In this document: piece by piece, positions 1-7,038 of the stretch
How positions within the stretch are numbered: the stretch's first letter is position 1
Layout: every line of letters starts with the position of its first letter
Assembly (NCBI GenBank): GCA_944350405.1
Contig: CALVPC010000023.1
Span: forward strand, 1-12,541
Reading direction: 5' to 3'
DNA from: an uncultured Bacilli bacterium
Lineage (GTDB): Bacteria; Bacillota_I; Bacilli_A; RF39; UBA660
DNA length: 12,541 nt
Program-made: the position numbers and the translations under genes
The notes under the pieces: generated by a model
The model's database searches: none
Told to the model about the DNA's origin: nothing
The model's input: the letters and a program-made list of their open reading frames with translations, nothing else

Positions 1-183
1 TTTGTTAATTATATATAAGCTTTTTTCATTTTTATTAAGTTTAGTATTAATGAAAATTAATATTTTTGTAACTATATAGATTGTTATTATAGTTAATGTT
101 GTATAAATAACTAATGATATATATGTTTTATTTATACCTGACATTTTTGCCATTATTGTACTAAAATTTGTAATTATATTCAT
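1..183 (-). CDS. N-terminal fragment of a membrane protein (possibly MscS-type channel)
   Basis: The frame opens with ATG at 183-181 and stays open for 61 codons to the left edge, so the C-terminus is missing. A strong ribosome site, AAAGGAGG (197-190), lies six bases before the ATG, which fixes the start. The visible protein has a short polar N-terminus (MNIITNFSTIMAKMSG), one hydrophobic segment around residues 22-45 (ISLVIYTTLTIITIYIV and following) and then a basic stretch with N, T and K residues. One N-terminal helix followed by a charged linker is how small mechanosensitive channels of the MscS family often begin in AT-rich Firmicutes. No diagnostic pore residues are in the window, so that is only a guess. 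It is divergent from the SDR gene. Confidence 0.75.
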   Translation of the reverse strand, partial: MNIITNFSTIMAKMSGINKTYISLVIYTTLTIITIYIVTKILIFINTKLNKNEKSLYIINK

Positions 184-210
184 ATGTAACCTCCTTTTTA
201 ACAGTGTTAT

Positions 211-239
211 ATTTTAATATTTTTTTGATTGTTTTTCAA
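211..239 (-). promoter_or_regulatory. Promoter for the leftmost membrane gene
   Basis: On the minus strand, TTGAAA (239-234) and TAAAAT (216-211) are separated by exactly 17 bases. Transcription would start near 204, just ahead of the AAAGGAGG site at 197-190. Each box is one or two bases off consensus. The call rests on spacing and position, and AT-rich DNA gives false matches easily. Confidence 0.5.
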
Positions 240-263
240 TGCAATTTAGCATGTTTATATTTT

Positions 264-284
264 GTTTACACATTTATTGTAAAC
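264..284. promoter_or_regulatory. Perfect inverted repeat, candidate operator
   Basis: GTTTACA (264-270) and TGTAAAC (278-284) form a perfect 7+7 dyad with a 7-base spacer. It lies between the divergent promoters of the membrane gene and the SDR gene and touches the SDR -35 box at 285-290. There is no T-run or adjacent gene end, so it is not a terminator. Its size and place fit a dimeric repressor or activator site. I cannot name the regulator. Confidence 0.45.
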
Positions 285-313
285 TTGTTTTTTTTGAATT
301 CTTATTTTATAAT
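285..313 (+). promoter_or_regulatory. Promoter for the SDR-PLP operon
   Basis: A consensus -10 TATAAT (308-313) lies 17 bases after a weak -35, TTGTTT (285-290). Transcription would start near 320, giving a leader of under 20 bases that is almost entirely the ribosome site AGAAAGGGAG (323-332). This argues against a start codon upstream at 239, which would precede the promoter. Confidence 0.6.
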
Positions 314-337
314 TTATTCTTTAGAAAGGGAGATAGT

Positions 338-1078
338 ATGGATTTTAAAGATAAAATAGTTTTTATAACGGGATCTTCTAGAGGGATTGGGGCTCAGATG
401 ATTTATGATTTTGCTAAATATGGAGCAAATGTAGTTATTAATTATAATAATAGTTATGATGAAGCGTTAAAATTGAAAACTAAAGTTGAAAGAGAATTTT
501 CTAGTAATGTACTTCTTGTTAAGGGGGATATTTCTAATGAGAATGATGTTTTAAAGATGGTTTCTTATATTATTTGTGAGTTTGGTAAAATTGATATTTT
601 AGTTAATAATGCTGGAATATGTTGTGATAGTTTGTTTGATGATAAAACTAAAGATAATTTTATTAAAATTTTAGAGGTTAATTTAATTGGTACTTATTTG
701 GTAAGCAGAGAGGTAGCAAAATTTATGAATGATGGTAGTAAAATTATAAATATTTCAAGTGATAACGCTTTTAATGGTTATCCTGAAAGTTTAGATTATG
801 ATTCGTCAAAGGCAGGTATTATATCGCTTACACATAATATGGCTCAAGTTTATTCTCCTAAAATTAATGTTAATTGTGTTTGCCCTGGCTGGGTTAATAC
901 TGATATGAATAAAGATTTGGATGCTGAGCAAGTATCTAAACTTCAAGAAAAAATACTTTTAGGTAGATTTGCTTCTAAAGAAGAGATATCAAGTGTAGTT
1001 CTTTTTCTTGCTAGTGATAAAGCTAGTTATGTTAATGATTCAATAATTACAGTTAATGGAGGCGTTAAAAATGTATAA
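338..1078 (+). CDS. SDR-family NAD(P)-dependent oxidoreductase, FabG-like
   Basis: This 246-aa protein has the classic short-chain dehydrogenase/reductase layout and length. The Rossmann dinucleotide motif TGSSRGIG is at residues 11-18, NNAG at 90-93, the structural Asn at 115 (VNLIGTY), the catalytic Ser at 140/141, and Tyr154 and Lys158 in the YDSSK motif. PGWVNTDM (183-190) is the substrate-lid region. All catalytic residues are present, so it should be active. FabG-type 3-oxoacyl reductases are the closest pattern, but SDR substrates cannot be read from these motifs. I use ATG 338, preceded by AGAAAGGGAG; the longer frame from 239 would add 33 hydrophobic, non-SDR residues and start before the promoter. 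It overlaps the next gene by eight bases, with no fatty-acid genes nearby, so its role may be tied to that PLP protein. Confidence 0.9.
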   Translation: MDFKDKIVFITGSSRGIGAQMIYDFAKYGANVVINYNNSYDEALKLKTKVEREFSSNVLLVKGDISNENDVLKMVSYIICEFGKIDILVNNAGICCDSLFDDKTKDNFIKILEVNLIGTYLVSREVAKFMNDGSKIINISSDNAFNGYPESLDYDSSKAGIISLTHNMAQVYSPKINVNCVCPGWVNTDMNKDLDAEQVSKLQEKILLGRFASKEEISSVVLFLASDKASYVNDSIITVNGGVKNV

Positions 1079-2333
1079 GGATTTAAATATTAGTGATAGG
1101 GTTGTTAGTCTTGTTAATAAATGTGAGAGGGAATTAAGAGATGAATTTTTAAAACGAGATGAGATTTGTTTAGAAAATACAATTAATGTTTTAACAGCAT
1201 TTAAAAATAATGAAATTTCTAGTTTACATTTTAATGGTACAAATGGGTATGGTTTTAATGATTTGGGGCGTGAAAAGATAGATGCTGTTTTTAGAGATGT
1301 ATTAAAAGCTGAGGATGCTTTGGTTAGAGGACAATTCGTTTCTGGTACTCATGCTCTTACTGTATGCCTTTTTGCACTTTTAAGGCCAGGAGATGTAATG
1401 CTTAGTATTACAGGTACTCCTTATGATACTCTTCATGAAGTTATTGGTATTAGGGAAAATAAAAGTAGTTTGAAAGCTTTTGGCATAGGTTATGAACAAG
1501 TTGATTTACTAAATGATACGTTTGATGTTGATAAAATAATTAGTGTTTTAAAGGGTAATGCTAATATTAAATTAATCGAAATTCAAAGATCTAAGGGGTA
1601 TTCTACTAGAAAAAGTATTTTAATTAGTGATATTGAAAAAATAGTGAAAGAAATTAGAAAAGTGCGTGAAGATGTAATTATAATGGTAGATAATTGTTAT
1701 TGTGAATTTGTAGAGAAAACTTCTCCTTTAGAGGTTGGAGCAGATATTATGGTTGGTTCTTTAATTAAGAATTTAGGTGCTGGTATTGCTCCTTTTGGGG
1801 GATACATTGCTGGTAGAAAAGATTTAGTATTACTTGCTGCGGAAAGACTTGCTATTCCTGGTGAGGGTAAAGATATTGGCGCTACTTTAGAAATAAATAG
1901 GAATTTTTTGCAAGGTCTTTATATGGCTCCCTCTGCTATAAATAGTAGTGTTAAAGTTGCTATTTTAACAAGTAAAGTAATGGAAGAGCTCAGGTATAAA
2001 TCTATACCTAGATTTGATGATGATAGATGTGATATAGTTCAAGCTATTGTTTTCAATGATAAAGATAAAATGATAAGATATACTGAAGGTATACAGAATG
2101 GTTCTGCTATTGATAGTTATGTTAATCCTATTCCAGATGATATGCCCGGTTATGATGATAAAATAATTATGGCTGCGGGAACTTTTGTTCAAGGAGCAAC
2201 TATAGAGCTTTCTTGTGATGCTCCTTTGAGAGAACCTTATGTATGTTATCAGCAAGGCTCTCTTACTTATGAATACGGGAAGCTTGGGGTTATGATAGCA
2301 ATTAATCATTTGCTACAAGAAAAAAAGGAATAG
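1071..2333 (+). CDS. YnbB-type PLP-dependent protein (methionine gamma-lyase / 'aluminum resistance' family)
   Basis: The 420-aa protein matches the fold-type I PLP family annotated as methionine gamma-lyase or aluminum resistance protein (Bacillus YnbB), in length and throughout its sequence. Landmarks are HFNGTNGYGFNDLGR (53-67), the cofactor-contact stretch FVSGTHA (89-95), TGTPYDTL (114-121), the PLP-binding Asp in VDNCY (206-210), and the likely Schiff-base Lys233 in GSLIKNLGAG (229-238). The C-terminal part carries TFVQGATIELSCDAP (371-385), typical of the family. The physiological reaction of these proteins is poorly established; C-S lyase activity is inferred from the fold. ATG 1071 is chosen over ATG 1056 because GGAGG (1058-1062) sits eight bases before it and actually overlaps the upstream ATG. 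The start lies inside the SDR gene, so the two are translationally coupled. It ends in a shared terminator. Confidence 0.9.
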   Translation: MYKDLNISDRVVSLVNKCERELRDEFLKRDEICLENTINVLTAFKNNEISSLHFNGTNGYGFNDLGREKIDAVFRDVLKAEDALVRGQFVSGTHALTVCLFALLRPGDVMLSITGTPYDTLHEVIGIRENKSSLKAFGIGYEQVDLLNDTFDVDKIISVLKGNANIKLIEIQRSKGYSTRKSILISDIEKIVKEIRKVREDVIIMVDNCYCEFVEKTSPLEVGADIMVGSLIKNLGAGIAPFGGYIAGRKDLVLLAAERLAIPGEGKDIGATLEINRNFLQGLYMAPSAINSSVKVAILTSKVMEELRYKSIPRFDDDRCDIVQAIVFNDKDKMIRYTEGIQNGSAIDSYVNPIPDDMPGYDDKIIMAAGTFVQGATIELSCDAPLREPYVCYQQGSLTYEYGKLGVMIAINHLLQEKKE

Positions 2334-2348
2334 TGTTTATTCCTTTTT
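2322..2348. terminator. Bidirectional terminator shared by convergent genes
   Basis: An 11-bp perfect stem, AAAAAGGAATA (2322-2332) with TATTCCTTTTT (2338-2348), encloses a 5-base loop (2333-2337). The A-run on one side and T-run on the other give a U-tract in both directions. The stop codons of the PLP gene (2331-2333) and of the minus-strand repeat protein (2339-2337) both lie inside the hairpin. Confidence 0.85.
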
Positions 2349-3512
2349 GTTTTTGTTAACTTTAGTTTTGGCTTTAATTTCTTTGGATTTTTCATGAATT
2401 TCACTTTTTGGTTTTTTTACTTCTTTTATTTTCTCTTCACTTTTTTCTTCATCTTGTTTTATAAGTAGCCAAATTGTTGAGATTCCTATAGTAATAGCTA
2501 TTATTGATATTATTCCTCCAATTATAGGTATTAGGGTTAATATTTCTAATAAAGCAATTCCTATTATTCCAGTTAGATATTTATTGGAATTTAATTTAAG
2601 TAATTTTAGTAATAATAATTCTCCTAGTAGATATCCAGCAAAAGCATATGCTAAGTAAAGGGCTATGATAAATAATCCTGTTAGAATTAATCCTAGGGCT
2701 GCTCCAATACTACTAATAAGTAATAATACACATATAATAGGTATACAAATTAGTATTAGAAGTCCTATACCTATATATTTTAAGTAATATAATAAGCCTT
2801 TTTTATTATATATTTTACTTGTTTTATCTATTACTTGTGGTAGAGCTAATGATATTACTAGAAATACTACTATTAAATTTAATATGTTAGATAACAATGT
2901 TTCAGTATCAATTACATTAGTAGTTTCTTCAGTTATTTCAGTATTATTAATTTGTGCATTACTATTTATGTTTGCTGTTGCGGTTTCATTATATTTTAAA
3001 GTTCCTGTGATAGTTACATCTTGTTCAATATCTATTTTGTTAGTATCTAAATTTGCATTACCGTTAATTTGTGCTCCTTCTTTTATTACTATGTTAGTTG
3101 CTGTTATGTTAGCATGTCTATTTAGTGTGCCTTCTATAATAATATTTTCTCCAACTATGAAAGTATCTTTTCCTATCTTGGCATCTTTTGATATAGTTAT
3201 ATTACTTCCGGCGATATATACACTATTTTCAATATTACCATTTATTGTGACATTTTGTCCTGCGATAAATCCATATTCAAGGTCACCTTCAACGTTTACA
3301 GTGTTTCCAGCTATGAAGCCAATTCCCTCAATATTACCTAGAATATCGACGATATTTCCTGCTAGAGCACTATCGCCATTTACATCTTCTTCATATTTTA
3401 AGTTGTTATCTGCTTTGGCATAAAAATTATCTATTGTTTGAGCGTTTACTACTGGAGTTAGTATACTAAGAAAAATGAATAGTACTAGTAGAAATTTTAA
3501 TTTTATTTTCAT
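2337..3512 (-). CDS. Exported bactofilin-like (polymer-forming) repeat protein with polytopic membrane domain
   Basis: This 391-aa protein begins with a signal peptide (basic MKIKLK, hydrophobic 8-22, likely cleavage after VNA24). Residues about 48-170 form tandem turns of roughly 16-19 residues with the pattern G-x-I/L-x-x-x-x-h-I-A-G-x-N-h-x-h, seen as GFIAGNTVNVEG, GFIAGQNVTING, VYIAGSNITIS and TFIVGENIIIEG, as expected of a bactofilin-type beta-solenoid. A Thr/Asn-rich linker (175-205) follows, then several membrane segments (about 207-224, 246-266, 268-292, 314-350) and a Lys/Glu-rich tail (352-391), probably cytoplasmic. Bactofilins proper are cytosolic scaffolds, whereas this architecture puts the solenoid outside, anchored by its C-terminal half. 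The related annotation is 'polymer-forming cytoskeletal protein'; its function is unknown. AAAGGAGGAA (3526-3517) supports the start. It is transcribed alone, divergent from ackA. Confidence 0.8.
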   Translation of the reverse strand: MKIKLKFLLVLFIFLSILTPVVNAQTIDNFYAKADNNLKYEEDVNGDSALAGNIVDILGNIEGIGFIAGNTVNVEGDLEYGFIAGQNVTINGNIENSVYIAGSNITISKDAKIGKDTFIVGENIIIEGTLNRHANITATNIVIKEGAQINGNANLDTNKIDIEQDVTITGTLKYNETATANINSNAQINNTEITEETTNVIDTETLLSNILNLIVVFLVISLALPQVIDKTSKIYNKKGLLYYLKYIGIGLLILICIPIICVLLLISSIGAALGLILTGLFIIALYLAYAFAGYLLGELLLLKLLKLNSNKYLTGIIGIALLEILTLIPIIGGIISIIAITIGISTIWLLIKQDEEKSEEKIKEVKKPKSEIHEKSKEIKAKTKVNKNKKE

Positions 3513-3535
3513 ATTTTTCCTCCTTTATAAATATA

Positions 3536-3564
3536 ATTATATATTAGTTTATATTTTATGTAAA
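3536..3564 (-). promoter_or_regulatory. Promoter for the bactofilin-like gene
   Basis: On the minus strand, TTTACA (3564-3559, one mismatch to the -35 consensus) and a perfect TATAAT (3541-3536) are 17 bases apart. Transcription would begin near 3529, directly before the AAAGGAGGAA ribosome site, so the leader is only about 17 bases. Confidence 0.7.
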
Positions 3565-3627
3565 TGTTTTTGAAAATACTAATTATGACATTTAAATTGT
3601 TTTAAGACAGGTAAATTTTTTATCTTA

Positions 3628-3656
3628 TGGAAAAATTTTTTATTTTGTGTTATTAT
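3628..3656 (+). promoter_or_regulatory. Extended -10 promoter for the ackA operon
   Basis: TGT-TATTAT (3648-3656) is an extended -10 element. TGGAAA (3628-3633), 17 bases upstream, matches four of six -35 positions. The predicted start near 3663 leaves about 25 bases before ATG 3688, with AAGGAG at 3676-3681. Confidence 0.6.
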
Positions 3657-3687
3657 ATCTTTAGTTTATAGAAAGAAGGAGATTTTA

Positions 3688-4866
3688 ATGAAAATATTAT
3701 CAGTTAATGCAGGTAGTTCATCTTTAAAATTTCAAATGTATGAAATGCCTGAAGAAAAAGTTTTAATATCTGGTCTTTTTGAAAGAATAGGTATTGGTAA
3801 TAGCTTTTATACAATTAAATTGAATGGAGAAAAAATAAAGAAGGAAGCTAATTTAATTGATCATGGTGATGCAGTTAAAATTTTATGTGATGAATTAATT
3901 CAAAATAATGTAATTAAGTCACTTGATGAAATAGAAGCAGTAGGACATAGAATGGTTCATGGAGGAAGTGATTATCCTAATTCTACTATAATTGATGAAG
4001 ATGTTTTAAAAGTAGTTGAGGGTTTAGTAGATCTTGCTCCTATTCATGTTCCAGCTAATTTAATTGGAGTTAGAGCATTTCAAGAGTTAATTCCTAATGC
4101 TAAAGCTGTTGCAGTATTTGATACATCTTTTCATCAAACTTTGCCAAAAGAAGCATATCTTTATGCTGTACCATATGAATGGTATGAAAAATATGGGGTA
4201 AGAAAATATGGATTTCATGGAACTAGTCATAAATTTGTTGCTCAAAGAATGAATGAAATTCTTGGTAAAAATGATACTAAACTTATTACTTGTCATATAG
4301 GAAGTGGAGGAAGTGTTTCTGCTATATTAAATGGTAAATGTATTGATACTTCACTTGGATTTACTCCAAACGCTGGTATAATGATGGGAACAAGATCTGG
4401 TGATATCGATTATGCAATAATACCTTTCATTATGGAAAAGACTGGGATGACTTTTGCAGAAGTTGATAACATTTTAAATAGAAAAAGTGGTCTTGCTGGA
4501 ATGAGTGGTGTTGGAAGTGACTTAAGAGATGTAGAACAAGCTATTAGTGATGGTGATGAACAAGCAAAACTGGCTTTTGATATGTATGTAAGACATATAG
4601 TAGAATATATTGCTAAATATTATGTTTTACTTGGTGGTTGTGACGCTATTGTTATGACTGCAGGTTGTGGAGAAAACTCTTCATATATGAGAGAAAAAAT
4701 ATGTGAGAGATTAAGTGTTTTAGGGGTAGAGTTAGATAGTAGTGCTAATGATATGAGAGGACTTGAAAGAAAAGTTTCTACAGATAATTCTAAAATTCCA
4801 GTTTGGGTAATTCCTACTGATGAAGAAGTAATGATTGCAAGAGATACATATAACTTAGTTAGTTAA
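3688..4866 (+). CDS. ackA: Acetate kinase
   Basis: Acetate kinase interconverts acetyl phosphate + ADP and acetate + ATP in the cytosol, the ATP-yielding last step of mixed-acid fermentation and the control point for acetyl phosphate. The 392-aa product is of normal family length and shows the ASKHA signatures: NAGSSSLKFQ (7-16), HRMVHGG (87-93, Arg88), FDTSFHQTLP (144-153, Asp145), YGFHGTSHKFV (174-184, His177), CHIGSGGSVS (202-211), MMGTRSGDID (232-241, Arg236), GCGENS (326-331) and the late acid in PTDEE (376-380). Small departures from the usual motifs are GDIDYAI where GDIDPxI is common and TAGCGENS for TAGIGENS; neither touches a known catalytic residue. No pta gene is in the window. 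It leads an operon with nrnA (4-base gap) and ysxC. Confidence 0.97.
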   Translation: MKILSVNAGSSSLKFQMYEMPEEKVLISGLFERIGIGNSFYTIKLNGEKIKKEANLIDHGDAVKILCDELIQNNVIKSLDEIEAVGHRMVHGGSDYPNSTIIDEDVLKVVEGLVDLAPIHVPANLIGVRAFQELIPNAKAVAVFDTSFHQTLPKEAYLYAVPYEWYEKYGVRKYGFHGTSHKFVAQRMNEILGKNDTKLITCHIGSGGSVSAILNGKCIDTSLGFTPNAGIMMGTRSGDIDYAIIPFIMEKTGMTFAEVDNILNRKSGLAGMSGVGSDLRDVEQAISDGDEQAKLAFDMYVRHIVEYIAKYYVLLGGCDAIVMTAGCGENSSYMREKICERLSVLGVELDSSANDMRGLERKVSTDNSKIPVWVIPTDEEVMIARDTYNLVS

Positions 4867-4870
4867 TAGA

Positions 4871-5854
4871 ATGGATGATGTTATGTATAAAAAAATATTT
4901 AGAGCAATTAAATCATATAATAATATTGTTATAGCAAGACATGTTGGAATAGATCCAGATGCGATGGCAAGTCAAGTTGCTCTTAGAGATTCGATAAAGC
5001 TTACATTTCCGGATAAAAATGTTTATGCTATTGGTAATGGAACAGTAAAGTTTAATTTTATGGGGCATTTAGATAAAGGAATTAATTATGATGAAATGAA
5101 TAAAATTTTACTTATTGTACTTGATACTCCAGATAAAAAACGTGTTGATATGGAAGATGTAACTCATTATGAATATAGTGTTAAAATTGATCATCATCCT
5201 TTTATTGAAAAATTTTGTGATATAGAAGTAATTGATGATCAAAAATCTAGTGCTTCAGAAATGGTTTATGATTTAATTACTGAAACTAAACTAGTAATGA
5301 ATGAAGAGATTTGTGAAGTTTTATATGCTGGTATAGTTGCGGATACTAATAGATTTTTATTTAATAATTCTAAATCTCAAACTTTTAGAATAGTTAGTGA
5401 AATGATTGATAATTATGATCTTGATATTACTAAGATATATATGAATTTGTATAAACGCCCTATGGCTGAGATTAGAATGTTTGGTTATATGGCCAGTAAT
5501 ATGAAAGTTACTGAGAATGGGTTAGGCTATATTAAAATATCTGACGAAGTTTTAAATAAATTTGGTGTAGATTCTGCGACAAGTGGTAATTTAATTAATG
5601 AATTTAATAGCATCGATGAACTTTTAGTATGGATTACTGCTACAGAGGATGTAAAAAATGGTGTTATTCGGGTATCGATTAGATCACGTGGCCCTGTTAT
5701 AAATAAAGTAGCAGAAAAATTTGGTGGTGGTGGTCATGCTGCAGCAAGTGGAGTTAAGCTTCCATCTTTTCTAGAAGTTGATGATTTAATTAATAATTTA
5801 GATTCTTTATGTAGTAAATATATAGAAAGTAGTGATGAAGATGAAAATAACTAG
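4871..5854 (+). CDS. nrnA: DHH-family phosphoesterase, NrnA-like (nanoRNase / pAp phosphatase)
   Basis: The 327-aa protein carries the DHH and DHHA1 domains of NrnA, which degrades 2-5-nt RNA from its ends and dephosphorylates 3'-phosphoadenosine 5'-phosphate. Metal-binding motifs are His24 with DPDAMASQ (28-35), Asp85 (VLDTPD), the DHH signature DHHP (107-110) and ADTNRF (157-162). The DHHA1 substrate motif GGGGHAAASG is at 285-294. All are intact. The start is uncertain: ATG 4871 follows ackA by four bases with no clear ribosome site, while ATG 4883 (MYKKIF) has a weak GGA upstream and places the first His at the residue number usual for NrnA. Either way translation is probably coupled to ackA. 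Its stop lies 14 bases inside ysxC. A cyclic-di-AMP-linked GdpP role is unlikely, because no membrane, PAS or GGDEF region is present. Confidence 0.9.
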   Translation: MDDVMYKKIFRAIKSYNNIVIARHVGIDPDAMASQVALRDSIKLTFPDKNVYAIGNGTVKFNFMGHLDKGINYDEMNKILLIVLDTPDKKRVDMEDVTHYEYSVKIDHHPFIEKFCDIEVIDDQKSSASEMVYDLITETKLVMNEEICEVLYAGIVADTNRFLFNNSKSQTFRIVSEMIDNYDLDITKIYMNLYKRPMAEIRMFGYMASNMKVTENGLGYIKISDEVLNKFGVDSATSGNLINEFNSIDELLVWITATEDVKNGVIRVSIRSRGPVINKVAEKFGGGGHAAASGVKLPSFLEVDDLINNLDSLCSKYIESSDEDENN

Positions 5855-6434
5855 TTCAGAACTTGTAATTAGTGCAATGAGAAGGAGTCAATATCCTACG
5901 GATAATTTACCTGAGTTTATGCTTGTTGGTCGTAGTAATGTAGGAAAGAGTAGTTTTATAAATACGATTACTAATAATAAAAAGATGGCTAGAGTATCTA
6001 ATACTCCTGGGAAGACTCGTAATCTTAATTTTTATCTTATTAATAATAGTTTTTACTTTGTAGATGTTCCAGGATATGGATATGCTTCTGTTAGTAAGAA
6101 GGAGCATAAAAAATTTGGACTTATGATTGAAGAATATCTGGAAAAAAGACCTAATTTGGTTAGAACTTATATGTTAGTGGATTTAAGACATAAACCTAGT
6201 GAAGATGATGTACTTATGTATAAATATTTGAAATATTATAATTTACCTGTTACTATAGTGGCTACTAAAGCTGATAAAATAAGTAATAATAAAAGGAATA
6301 AGGCTATGAATACTATTCTTAAAACTTTAGAATTAGAAAAAGGTGATAGTTTTATAGTATTATCAAATATTACAAAAGAAGGAAGAGATAAAATATTAAA
6401 TGAAATAGAAGACCTTACTGAAGAAACTTTATAG
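5841..6434 (+). CDS. ysxC: Ribosome biogenesis GTP-binding protein YsxC/EngB
   Basis: This essential small GTPase (called ysxC, yihA or engB) assists late 50S subunit assembly. The 197-aa product has family length and every G motif: G1 GRSNVGKS (30-37), the G2 Thr in NTPGKTR (54-60), G3 DVPGYGYA (75-82), G4 TKAD (142-145) and a G5-like SNITKEG (175-181, where SxxTKxG is usual). I choose ATG 5841 because MKITSSELVISA aligns with the usual YsxC N-terminus. GTG 5832 and ATG 5835 are also in frame and would add two or three residues. It overlaps the end of nrnA by 14 bases and so completes the ackA-nrnA-ysxC operon. Its TAG stop lies within the right arm of a terminator hairpin. Confidence 0.95.
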   Translation: MKITSSELVISAMRRSQYPTDNLPEFMLVGRSNVGKSSFINTITNNKKMARVSNTPGKTRNLNFYLINNSFYFVDVPGYGYASVSKKEHKKFGLMIEEYLEKRPNLVRTYMLVDLRHKPSEDDVLMYKYLKYYNLPVTIVATKADKISNNKRNKAMNTILKTLELEKGDSFIVLSNITKEGRDKILNEIEDLTEETL

Positions 6435-6443
6435 GTCTTTTTT
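6409..6443 (+). terminator. Terminator of the ackA-nrnA-ysxC operon
   Basis: AAGACCT (6409-6415) pairs with AGGTCTT (6433-6439) around a long 17-base loop and is followed by more T to 6443. The stem is short and the loop large, so termination may be partial, letting some transcripts reach the gene at 6467, which has no obvious promoter in the 23-base gap. Confidence 0.6.
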
Positions 6444-6466
6444 CATACAATGAAATAGGTGATTAC

Positions 6467-6934
6467 ATGAAGATTGTTTACAATGGTGATAATTTTACAT
6501 TATTTATTTTAGGTAAACATAGTGTTGATATAGCAACAATAAAAAAAGATATAAAAGATAATATATTAAAACTTAAAAAGAGATATAGAAAAAGTATATC
6601 TGGTTTCTATGATGTTAAGGTTTATATTAATGATAAAATTGGAATGATTTTAGATTTTAATAAAGAAGATGATTTGGAGTTTTTTAAAGATGTTATAGAT
6701 GTTAATGTTGTAATATGTGAAAATTCTAATATTTTTCTTAAATTAAATGAATTATTTTTATTTGAAAAAATGGATAAATTGTTTTATTTAGGTAATGATT
6801 ATTATATTAATGTTGATGATATTTCTTTAAATGAATTTTATAATGTTTTAGAATTTAGTGAGTTTATTTATGGTGATAAGTTAGATAGTATTGAAAATTG
6901 TTTAAATTTGTTAATTAAAAATGCTTCTGTTTGA
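6467..6934 (+). CDS. Unrecognised 155-aa protein
   Basis: I do not recognise this family. The start is well supported by AGGTGAT seven bases or so before ATG 6467, and TGA is the stop. The protein is soluble-looking, rich in Lys, Asp, Asn and Ile, with no signal peptide or membrane segment. It alternates likely beta strands (DVKVYIND, IGMILDF, VNVVICE, YYINVDD) with charged helices (IKKDIKDNILKLKKRYRK at 24-41 and the C-terminal LDSIENCLNLLIKN). The arrangement of two small alpha/beta halves, with LFYLGNDYYINVDD and a following acidic helix, loosely recalls MecA-type adaptor proteins, but I see no real signature and would not annotate it so. It sits between ysxC and dnaB, and probably depends on read-through from the operon or on a promoter inside ysxC. 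Confidence 0.75.
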   Translation: MKIVYNGDNFTLFILGKHSVDIATIKKDIKDNILKLKKRYRKSISGFYDVKVYINDKIGMILDFNKEDDLEFFKDVIDVNVVICENSNIFLKLNELFLFEKMDKLFYLGNDYYINVDDISLNEFYNVLEFSEFIYGDKLDSIENCLNLLIKNASV

Positions 6935-6992
6935 TAAAATGGTAAAATTGAAATATATATTGAAAAAATACTCTTTTTTATTTGATTTTTTA

Positions 6993-7021
6993 TAGTTAAT
7001 AATTTTATTTTATTGTATAAT
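6993..7021 (+). promoter_or_regulatory. Promoter for dnaB
   Basis: A perfect -10 TATAAT (7016-7021) has a poor -35 (TAGTTA, 6993-6998) at 17 bases. Transcription would start around 7028, right at the ribosome site GGTGAT (7029-7034). The rest of the 104-base gap from 6935 is AT-rich, and I see no good hairpin in it. Confidence 0.45.
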
Positions 7022-7038
7022 ATTTTTTGGTGATATGT

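Noticed and set aside
239..337. N-terminal extension of the SDR gene from ATG 239
   Set aside because: The 33 extra residues are hydrophobic and unlike any SDR, lie upstream of the predicted promoter and operator, and lack a ribosome site; ATG 338 has AGAAAGGGAG and starts at the normal SDR N-terminus.
1056..1070. ATG 1056 as start of the PLP gene
   Set aside because: It overlaps the GGAGG that serves ATG 1071, and the extra residues are simply the SDR end read in another frame.
2884..3423. 179-aa open frame on the plus strand
   Set aside because: It is the mirror of the bactofilin-like repeats; it has no ribosome site and its low-complexity hydrophobic sequence follows from the opposite strand.
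6932..6934. TGA as tryptophan (Mycoplasma-type code)
   Set aside because: Conserved proteins are complete with TGG tryptophans and no in-frame TGA, and TGA ends the gene at 6467 at a plausible point, so a standard bacterial code fits.
6960..6990. A-run / T-run hairpin after the 6467 gene
   Set aside because: Only A-T pairs between homopolymer stretches could form; this is too weak to call a terminator.
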